A stretch of 64,000 nucleotides of DNA from a bacterium (GTDB taxonomy: Bacteria > Pseudomonadota > Alphaproteobacteria > Micavibrionales > UBA2020), in NCBI GenBank assembly GCA_029945425.1, contig JAQSDV010000004.1:916991-980990 (forward strand). The letters are read 5' to 3'. The notes under the pieces are model-generated. The model was not told the DNA's origin. It made no database searches and saw only the letters and a program-made list of their open reading frames with translations. Position 1 is the stretch's first letter. Every line of letters begins with the position of its first letter. Shown here piece by piece: positions 55,498 through 62,149 of this stretch. The position numbers were made by a program, and so were the translations under genes.

Positions 55498-56604
55498 ATG
55501 CATTTCGATTATCACATCACTTTCAGCCTGATTGAATGGGTGGCGCTCACGGGTCTTGCGCAGTGCCTGTTCATTCTTGTCTACGTGTCGTCGCGTGTCC
55601 GGAATTTCCGCCAAGCCTCCATCGCGATTGCCTATTTCCTGTCGCTGGCCTTCGCCTTCGGCCTGCAATTCGCGCTCCGGCTGGAGGATTATGCAGGGCC
55701 GATCCGTCTGGCGCTGTGGTTCGCGGGCGCGCTCGGCGCGCCGCTTTGCTACCTGCTTGTGCTTCAGGTCGTGCGGCTGCAGGCCTTTACCGTCGGCCGC
55801 CCGTTCCTCCTGCTCCTGAGCGTGCCGGGCACGCTCGTCGCGGCCTTTGCGATGTCGCGTCTGCAGCAGTCTTGCGGTGTATCGCCCTATTCGCTTTGCC
55901 CGCGGTTTTTCCAGGACCTCTACTGGCTGTGGTCCATGGCAGGGGCGCTCTGCATGCTGATGCTTTTCGCGCATCCCGATATTTTCAGCCGCCTTGGCAG
56001 CGACCGTGCCGCAAAGGAGCGTTACTGGCTCGTGATCACGCTCATCGCGGCGAACGTGATGCGCGTGATTGTAAACCTGCTCCTCTCCACGGGTAATCTC
56101 GACCTCTATGACGCAGATGCGCTGCAGGCTGTACTGGGCATTGCCTTTGCCTACCTTGTGACAACCACGCTGTTCCGCGTATACCCGCTGCCGGTTGCCA
56201 TCCATGCGGGCGCGCGCGCGTCGCTGTTGAGCGAAGACGAAAAACAGATTGCCGACAAGGTCCGCAACCTGATGGAGCTGGACAAGCTCTATCACGAGCC
56301 CACCTTCAGCCGCGCCGATCTGGCGCGGGAGCTGGGAACGTCTGAAAACACATTGTCGCGCGTCATCAACAGCGCCTTCGGCAAAAGCTTTCCGCGCCTG
56401 CTGAACGAATTCAGGGTGGAGGACGCCAAGCGCATGCTGCGGGATCCTGCCATTCCGATACAGGTTCTGGCCTTCGAGGTGGGATTTAATTCGCTTGCTT
56501 CTTTCAACCGTGTCTTTCGCGAGATTACGGGCGAAACGCCGTCACATTACCGGTCGCGTGTCGCGGCCGGATCGCCGGGCGAAACCACCGGAACCGGGCA
56601 ATAA
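55498..56604 (+). CDS. Membrane-anchored AraC-family transcriptional regulator
   Basis: 368 residues. The first about 235 residues hold seven hydrophobic segments (WVALTGLAQCLFILVYV, IAIAYFLSLAFAFGLQFAL, FLLLLSVPGTLVAAFAM and others). A cytoplasmic linker and a C-terminal AraC DNA-binding domain follow at about 265-350. Its two helix-turn-helix motifs lie in FSRADLARELGTSENTLSR and IQVLAFEVGFNSLASFNRVF, with the typical ETPSHYR end. Such one-component membrane regulators bind DNA from the membrane. It sits between the machinery genes and the prepilin genes, so the prepilin promoters are likely targets. GGGGGGG just before the ATG may act as its ribosome site. Confidence 0.88.
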   Translation: MHFDYHITFSLIEWVALTGLAQCLFILVYVSSRVRNFRQASIAIAYFLSLAFAFGLQFALRLEDYAGPIRLALWFAGALGAPLCYLLVLQVVRLQAFTVGRPFLLLLSVPGTLVAAFAMSRLQQSCGVSPYSLCPRFFQDLYWLWSMAGALCMLMLFAHPDIFSRLGSDRAAKERYWLVITLIAANVMRVIVNLLLSTGNLDLYDADALQAVLGIAFAYLVTTTLFRVYPLPVAIHAGARASLLSEDEKQIADKVRNLMELDKLYHEPTFSRADLARELGTSENTLSRVINSAFGKSFPRLLNEFRVEDAKRMLRDPAIPIQVLAFEVGFNSLASFNRVFREITGETPSHYRSRVAAGSPGETTGTGQ

Positions 56605-57046
56605 AATACCGCTTCCGCGCAAGAATCATGTTTTGATATATCTCATTTCGTACAGATTCGTTTTTTTCAAATTAATGCGTTGTCGCGTTTTTTTACCCCT
56701 TAAAGCAGAGGCTCCAAACGGCGTTCCGGTATGATTTGATGACTTGCCGCAATCCCCACCTCATCATCTTGACAATGTTAAGAGTGTACGTACGTGTGGC
56801 GAAAAACCAGCAAAGTCATTTGCATATCTGTGCTTTGACTGCTTAATTTGTCATGATGAGAAACAAAATGGCCTGTCTTAAACAAAGGTTTAACTTTTTT
56901 GTTGAAAGATGGTTACTAGGTCACCAAAGTAATCAAAGCGAGAGTCCGGAAGCTGCTTGCGATTTCCGGGGCGCTGCGTAACGGTGACGGGACTGAACAC
57001 TCAGGCTCACGGTTCACGCTTAACAAACACTTATTGGGGAATATCC
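56605..57046 (+). promoter_or_regulatory. 442-nt A/T-rich control region before the prepilin genes
   Basis: No gene is seen. A perfect TTGACA at 56769-56774 and a GTACGTAC palindrome at 56786-56793 lie about 260 nt before the first prepilin ATG. No good -10 box is seen at standard spacing after the TTGACA, so a regulator might be required. Downstream, AACAAA...TTTGTT could form a small hairpin (56880-56905). The rest is probably a long leader. Confidence 0.45.
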
Positions 57047-57886
57047 ATGAAATGTAATCAATCACAAAAGGGCTTTACGCTCGTCGAGTTGGCGATCGTG
57101 ATGACCATTATCGGACTGCTGATCGGCGGGATCCTGAAGGGCCAGGAACTGATGGAGAATGCCCGTACGACCGCAACCATCGCCCAGGTGAAATCCTATG
57201 AAGCGGCCACCACCTCGTTCCGCGACAGCTTCAACGCAATGCCGGGCGACCTGCCCAACGCGCTGAACCGTATCCCGAACTGCACCGCGAACTGCAACCC
57301 TGTTGCCGCGACCGCAGGTAACTCCATCATCGGCTTGCCCGGTTGGGGCGCCGGTGGTTTCCTTGCGCAGGTTGCCGCAACCGGTATGCCGAAGCCTCCT
57401 GCTGCTGTCGGCGATGAAACCGGCCTGTTCTGGATGCACCTTCTGCTGTCCGACCTGATCTCCGGCGTGACCGATGCGGCGATTGCTGCCGTTCCCGCTG
57501 GCGCTATCGTTCCGGCCTGGGGTGAAACCCATCCTTCCGCACGCTCGGGCGGCGGTTTCATCGTTGGCTACAACGATGGTACGCGCGGTCCTGGTATGCC
57601 TGCCGGTAACGTTGGTCCGGCCGGTACGGTTCTGGCGCTGATGGCGACCCCTTCGGCTGCGATCCCGGCTGCGGCAAACGGCGTGGCACCTCTCTCGCCC
57701 GTCCGTGCAGCGCAGATCGACCGCAAACTTGATGACGGCAAGCCCACCAAAGGCTTCGTCCAGGCTTACGGCTCTTCGGGCGCAGGTTCTGCTGCGGTCG
57801 ACGTCTGCCATGACACCGCGACTGACAACTATTATGAAGCGAACACCCGTAAAAGCTGCGGCCTGATCTTCCGCATCCAGGGCTAA
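57047..57886 (+). CDS. Type IV prepilin, copy 1 of a tandem duplication
   Basis: 279 residues from the ATG at 57047 with GGGGAA upstream. The class III signal QSQKG|FTLVELAIVMTIIGLLIGGIL has cleavage after Gly9 and Glu at mature position 5. The 270-residue mature part is long for a major pilin. It has ENARTTATIAQVKSYEAATTSFRDSF (the alpha1 helix), a Cys pair (NCTANCNP), a Gly/Pro/Ala-rich centre, and a terminal Cys pair (VDVCHDT ... KSCGLIF) that could form the D-loop disulfide. It is likely the major pilin subunit. The protein differs from copy 2 only at residue 3 (Cys here, Arg there). Confidence 0.92.
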   Translation: MKCNQSQKGFTLVELAIVMTIIGLLIGGILKGQELMENARTTATIAQVKSYEAATTSFRDSFNAMPGDLPNALNRIPNCTANCNPVAATAGNSIIGLPGWGAGGFLAQVAATGMPKPPAAVGDETGLFWMHLLLSDLISGVTDAAIAAVPAGAIVPAWGETHPSARSGGGFIVGYNDGTRGPGMPAGNVGPAGTVLALMATPSAAIPAAANGVAPLSPVRAAQIDRKLDDGKPTKGFVQAYGSSGAGSAAVDVCHDTATDNYYEANTRKSCGLIFRIQG

Positions 57887-57891
57887 GCTTT
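57047..57891 (+). repeat. Tandem duplication unit 1 (845 nt)
   Basis: It is the same as 58050-58894 except for bases in codon 3 (TGT versus CGG) and one silent change in the last sense codon (GGC versus GGT). Identity begins at the ATG and stops 5 nt after the stop codon. The offset is 1003 nt. Confidence 0.97.
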
Positions 57892-57902
57892 GGAATTGAA
57901 GA

Positions 57903-57940
57903 AGAGCCCGGATCTCCGGATCCGGGCTCTTTTTTTTTTT
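57903..57940 (+). terminator. Terminator after prepilin copy 1
   Basis: AGAGCCCGGAT - CTCCGG - ATCCGGGCTCT followed by about ten Ts, a very strong terminator that makes copy 1 a separate transcript. Confidence 0.92.
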
Positions 57941-58049
57941 AGAACGGCTAACGTGCTAGCCAAAATTGCACAAATACTTTGCACAGTATTGAAATATGCA
58001 GATATCATTATATTTCAAAGACCAGACAAATTTTAGGGGAGACAGCTTA

Positions 58050-58889
58050 ATGAAACGGAATCAATCACAAAAGGGCTTTACGCTCGTCGAGTTGGCGATC
58101 GTGATGACCATTATCGGACTGCTGATCGGCGGGATCCTGAAGGGCCAGGAACTGATGGAGAATGCCCGTACGACCGCAACCATCGCCCAGGTGAAATCCT
58201 ATGAAGCGGCCACCACCTCGTTCCGCGACAGCTTCAACGCAATGCCGGGCGACCTGCCCAACGCGCTGAACCGTATCCCGAACTGCACCGCGAACTGCAA
58301 CCCTGTTGCCGCGACCGCAGGTAACTCCATCATCGGCTTGCCCGGTTGGGGCGCCGGTGGTTTCCTTGCGCAGGTTGCCGCAACCGGTATGCCGAAGCCT
58401 CCTGCTGCTGTCGGCGATGAAACCGGCCTGTTCTGGATGCACCTTCTGCTGTCCGACCTGATCTCCGGCGTGACCGATGCGGCGATTGCTGCCGTTCCCG
58501 CTGGCGCTATCGTTCCGGCCTGGGGTGAAACCCATCCTTCCGCACGCTCGGGCGGCGGTTTCATCGTTGGCTACAACGATGGTACGCGCGGTCCTGGTAT
58601 GCCTGCCGGTAACGTTGGTCCGGCCGGTACGGTTCTGGCGCTGATGGCGACCCCTTCGGCTGCGATCCCGGCTGCGGCAAACGGCGTGGCACCTCTCTCG
58701 CCCGTCCGTGCAGCGCAGATCGACCGCAAACTTGATGACGGCAAGCCCACCAAAGGCTTCGTCCAGGCTTACGGCTCTTCGGGCGCAGGTTCTGCTGCGG
58801 TCGACGTCTGCCATGACACCGCGACTGACAACTATTATGAAGCGAACACCCGTAAAAGCTGCGGCCTGATCTTCCGCATCCAGGGTTAA
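58050..58889 (+). CDS. Type IV prepilin, copy 2 of a tandem duplication
   Basis: 279 residues from the ATG at 58050 with TTAGGGGAGA upstream. It is identical to copy 1 except Arg3, which lies in the leader peptide and is removed by PilD, so both genes give the same mature pilin. The 5' flank differs from that of copy 1, being A/T-rich with a repeated TTGCACA (57965 and 57978 region). The two copies may therefore be expressed under different conditions or simply raise dosage. Confidence 0.92.
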   Translation: MKRNQSQKGFTLVELAIVMTIIGLLIGGILKGQELMENARTTATIAQVKSYEAATTSFRDSFNAMPGDLPNALNRIPNCTANCNPVAATAGNSIIGLPGWGAGGFLAQVAATGMPKPPAAVGDETGLFWMHLLLSDLISGVTDAAIAAVPAGAIVPAWGETHPSARSGGGFIVGYNDGTRGPGMPAGNVGPAGTVLALMATPSAAIPAAANGVAPLSPVRAAQIDRKLDDGKPTKGFVQAYGSSGAGSAAVDVCHDTATDNYYEANTRKSCGLIFRIQG

Positions 58890-58894
58890 GCTTT
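58050..58894 (+). repeat. Tandem duplication unit 2 (845 nt)
   Basis: Partner of 57047-57891. The flanking sequences are unrelated on both sides, and each copy has its own terminator of different sequence. Confidence 0.97.
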
Positions 58895-58906
58895 ACACAT
58901 AACAAG

Positions 58907-58945
58907 AAAAGGCCCGGAGCGATTCCCGCTTCGGGCCTTTTCTTT
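58907..58945 (+). terminator. Terminator after prepilin copy 2
   Basis: AAAAGGCCCG (58907-58916) pairs with CGGGCCTTTT (58932-58941) around an inner GAGCG/CGCTT stem, then TCTTT. It separates the pilin gene from the large prepilin genes. Confidence 0.85.
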
Positions 58946-59048
58946 GAATAAACCTTATTTATAATAGGGATAAGAAGTATTAACGACTTCTTTAACCAGT
59001 CGGCATACAATGTAAATTGGTGTAGAAGTGTGTTCAGGCAGGTCCATC

Positions 59049-60614
59049 ATGACGAGTCGTTGTTCCAACGGCACTAGAGGCTTTACTCTTATTGAAATGT
59101 CGATCGTCCTTATGCTCTCAGGCCTGTTGATGGCCGTGGCGTTCACGACCTATACGACATACATGAAGAAACAGCGCGCGACAGATTCCTACGACAAGCA
59201 GCAAATCATCGCATCGACCCTGTCGGATTATTCGAGCGCGCAGCATCGCATGCCCTGTCCCGCCGACCCCCAGCTTCCGCTGACCAACGCGAATGCGGGC
59301 AAGGAACTGCCCGCCCTTTTTTGCGCTGACCTTGCGACGCGCGCAGACGGTGTGTGCATGAGTTTCAATGGCTCGATCGCACCCGCGGGAAGAGGTGTTT
59401 GCAAGACGTCAGGCCGTGACACTAACGACGTGGATACCAATCGTGACCCCGTACTCATCGGCGCCATCCCCTTTATCACGATAAAAAACGGCCTTGCACT
59501 TTCGGAAGGCGCGAGCTTCGCTTCCGGCGACGATACGACGGTTCCGCTACCTGCCTACGACTGCGTCGTGACGGACCCGGCGGGGCTTGGCTGGATCCTG
59601 GGCGTTCGCGAAAACAGAAATCCCGGTCGGATACTCCAAGAAGATTTTCGGCCAGGTGACGCTATTTACTGCGATTATGACGGAAACAGTGCCCTCGACC
59701 CCGGCGTCACGCTAAAGACGGTGACCACGAAATTCTCGGATATCGCGCTGAAAACGGTGCTGGACGCTTACGGCTTCCAGATGTCCTATGCGGTGACAGC
59801 AGGTAAAACCAACGCGAACACGGCGCAGTTTGCAGGCGGCGCGATTGGCGTGGTGACAGAAGCGGGCATCAGCGTGATCACGCCACCCGAAAGCGCGCAT
59901 TATGTCCTCGTGGCGCATGGCGACAACCATATGGGCGCGTACAACGCCTGGGGGCAAGTCCCGTTTCCCTGTACGACAGCCAATGCCAGCAAAGATGAAG
60001 GAAATTGCGATCTTGACGGCACTTTTGTGCAGGGGCTTCGCTCCATCAACACGGCAACCGCCGCGACACGGGCCGAATATTTTGATGATACCGTGTTCCA
60101 GTCCACGGCGGAAACTTCCGCGCTCTGGGATTTCGTGCCGAACTCGCCCGATATTTATAACGTGAATATCGGGAATGTCGGCGTCGGGACGGGTACGAAC
60201 GTCCCGCTGGAGCGGCTGGATATCCGTGGCGTGCTGAAGGCAACCAAAACCACCTCGGATCAAATCTGCGATCTTACCGGCAATTGTTTCAAGCCGGACA
60301 GTATCGCGGGCGATTCTACCAAGGTGGATTCACTCGGCAATCCGCTGGGCACCACCTGCGACTCGACCTATCCCGTGGCTGCCGGAAAAATGCGTGTCGT
60401 CATCGCCATGAAAGAAGGGAAAGTGGTTTGCTCCAAAAGCCCGCTTGACCCGACTTACACCGCGGCGACCGAGGATCCCACCCGCGTCGTTCCCGTGCTG
60501 AATACCGCATGCGCCAACCCCGGCGAATTCATCAAAGGATTCAGCCCGGCCGGCGGCATTTTATGCTGCAACCCGTACTTGCCGAGTACTGATCCAAGTA
60601 GCTGCCTCTATTGA
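59049..60614 (+). CDS. Large prepilin with tail-fibre-like motif (family member 1)
   Basis: 521 residues from the ATG at 59049. The signal is NGTRG|FTLIEMSIVLMLSGLLMAVAF with Glu at +5. The alpha1 helix continues to YSSAQHRMPCPADP (Cys near residue 68). The conserved domain of this family follows (LIGAIPFITI, YGFQMSYAV, LVAHGDNHMGAYNAW, PFPCTT, NCDLDGTFV). At about 371-397 it has VGVGTGTNVPLERLDIRG, the 'vGIGt--P---L-V-G-v-a' motif of phage tail fibres and adhesins. A C-terminal part with several Cys (QICDLTGNCF, GGILCCNP, SSCLY) ends the protein. It is far longer than ordinary minor pilins and is probably a tip adhesin. Confidence 0.88.
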   Translation: MTSRCSNGTRGFTLIEMSIVLMLSGLLMAVAFTTYTTYMKKQRATDSYDKQQIIASTLSDYSSAQHRMPCPADPQLPLTNANAGKELPALFCADLATRADGVCMSFNGSIAPAGRGVCKTSGRDTNDVDTNRDPVLIGAIPFITIKNGLALSEGASFASGDDTTVPLPAYDCVVTDPAGLGWILGVRENRNPGRILQEDFRPGDAIYCDYDGNSALDPGVTLKTVTTKFSDIALKTVLDAYGFQMSYAVTAGKTNANTAQFAGGAIGVVTEAGISVITPPESAHYVLVAHGDNHMGAYNAWGQVPFPCTTANASKDEGNCDLDGTFVQGLRSINTATAATRAEYFDDTVFQSTAETSALWDFVPNSPDIYNVNIGNVGVGTGTNVPLERLDIRGVLKATKTTSDQICDLTGNCFKPDSIAGDSTKVDSLGNPLGTTCDSTYPVAAGKMRVVIAMKEGKVVCSKSPLDPTYTAATEDPTRVVPVLNTACANPGEFIKGFSPAGGILCCNPYLPSTDPSSCLY

Positions 60615-60718
60615 TTTTTTCGACCCGTCAGGGGGCGACGCCCATCGACGGGTTAACAAGATGTTTACGTGTATCCTCTAGAATAGAATTTGGTGTTTGT
60701 GTGGTGTCAGGTGTTGCA

Positions 60719-62149
60719 ATGATTCGGAAGTTCCGGAAAAATCGCGGTTTTTCGCTGATCGAGTTGGCGCTTGTGCTGGCCATCGTGGGCCTCGCGGCGG
60801 GTACGATTTTAGAATCCTATCGCCAGCATTTGCGTACGAAGATCAAAAACGACACCTCCAATCATCAAACGATCGTTCAGAAGGCTTTGGAGCGGTTTAT
60901 CGCCGTGAATGGACGGTTGCCGTGCCCTGCGGACCCGACCCTGCGCCCTGGTGAAATCAGCGGTGCCAACATCGCCATCAAGGGCGGTGAAGAGGTTTGC
61001 AATACGTCTGGGAGTCTTGGCGGCGTGATCGAGGTGCCGGGCCATAGAAAAACTTCCTCCAGTCTTACCTGGCCCGGGTGGGATACGAACCCCGCAAGTG
61101 CGGGCTATGGCAACCCCCCCCCCGCGCAGGCGCTTCCCTTTGATCCTGTTCGCATTGGCACACTTCCCTATGTCACCTTGGGTATCAGCATCAGAGATAC
61201 TCTCGACGGCTACGGCAACCGCTTTACTTACGCCGTCTCCTTTTACATGACCGACAAAAACCGTTTTAACTACCATAACGGCGTCATCGACGTGGTGAAG
61301 CTAGAGAATGCCGGTCTGGCGACTGAAAAAATGGAAAAGGTTCTCCGTGAAGTTTCGTCGTGCCCCCTTGGTTCGGACAGCCAGCCCGGAACCTCGATGC
61401 TGGCCACATGCAACGCGAACGACCCGCCCGTGAGTAAACGCGTCGGGGCTGTTTTATATGTCGTCGTGTCTCATGGCCGCGATGGCAAAGGCGCCTATAC
61501 GTACGAAGGCGAGCGCGCTATTCCCTGCGGCACAACGGGCGGCCGGGATAATGAAAGCTGCGATGACGACCGGACATTCGTCGATGGATCGCCGGAATCA
61601 GGTGTTTATTCAACAGTGCATCGCCCGGCTCCCGGCTATCCGGCGCTCGTCGGCAGTGATCCGGACGTCTTTTTCGATGACCCGTCCACTCTCTTCACTT
61701 TGAAAACCGATAACGACAAATGGGCTTTCAACAGCTCGACCCAGATGTACAATAAGACCCGGATGAAGGTGGGCATCGGCGTCAAGCTGCCACAGGCGGC
61801 GCTGCATGTGGGCGGCAACATACGCGTGAACCAGGATACGCGCATGCAGGAATATTGCAGCCCCTCCTGGGATGACCTGTCAACAAGCGGCCCCGGTTTC
61901 CAGCCGGACAAGCCTTCCTATTGTTTCCCGATAAGCAAAATCGTCGGGCCGGACGGCAGTATTTCAGGCACAGGTATCGACAGGGCGATGGGCTGCCCCG
62001 GCGCCATGATGACCGGGATCGCGCTCGCCAATGCCACATGCGAAACACAGCAAGATTTTACCGTACTTTCCGCCTCGCCGGAATGTACGGGCGGCCAGTT
62101 TGCGAAGGGCATTGATGCATCAGGGAGTATCGTATGCGTAACACCGTAA
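60719..62149 (+). CDS. Large prepilin with tail-fibre-like motif (family member 2)
   Basis: 476 residues from the ATG at 60719. The signal is RKNRG|FSLIELALVLAIVGLAAGTIL with Glu at +5. It shares with its neighbours NGRLPCPADP (about 64-72), IGTLPYVTLGI, GYGNRFTYAV, VVVSHGRDGKGAYTYEG, IPCGTT and SCDDDRTFVDG. The tail-fibre-type motif VGIGVKLPQAALHVGGNIRV is at about 349-368, then a Cys-containing end (GCPGAMMTG, ATCETQQDF, PECTGGQFAKG). Upstream reading in the same frame to 60611 is not used because the signal would be buried. The 104-nt gap before it has no obvious terminator. Confidence 0.88.
   Translation: MIRKFRKNRGFSLIELALVLAIVGLAAGTILESYRQHLRTKIKNDTSNHQTIVQKALERFIAVNGRLPCPADPTLRPGEISGANIAIKGGEEVCNTSGSLGGVIEVPGHRKTSSSLTWPGWDTNPASAGYGNPPPAQALPFDPVRIGTLPYVTLGISIRDTLDGYGNRFTYAVSFYMTDKNRFNYHNGVIDVVKLENAGLATEKMEKVLREVSSCPLGSDSQPGTSMLATCNANDPPVSKRVGAVLYVVVSHGRDGKGAYTYEGERAIPCGTTGGRDNESCDDDRTFVDGSPESGVYSTVHRPAPGYPALVGSDPDVFFDDPSTLFTLKTDNDKWAFNSSTQMYNKTRMKVGIGVKLPQAALHVGGNIRVNQDTRMQEYCSPSWDDLSTSGPGFQPDKPSYCFPISKIVGPDGSISGTGIDRAMGCPGAMMTGIALANATCETQQDFTVLSASPECTGGQFAKGIDASGSIVCVTP

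Noticed and set aside
57965..57985. Possible sigma-54 promoter (TTGCAC and TTGCA) before prepilin copy 2
   Set aside because: The first element lacks the GG of TGGCAC, and the spacing is 7 instead of 5 nt; a simple TTGCACA direct repeat describes it better.
57062..58814. Two identical 249-codon frames opposite the prepilin copies
   Set aside because: They are antisense shadows. Their identity only confirms that the two DNA copies are the same.
57047..58894. Pilin duplication as a pure assembly artefact
   Set aside because: The flanks, the terminators, codon 3 and a silent site differ between copies, so the two units are distinguishable; long-read confirmation is still desirable.
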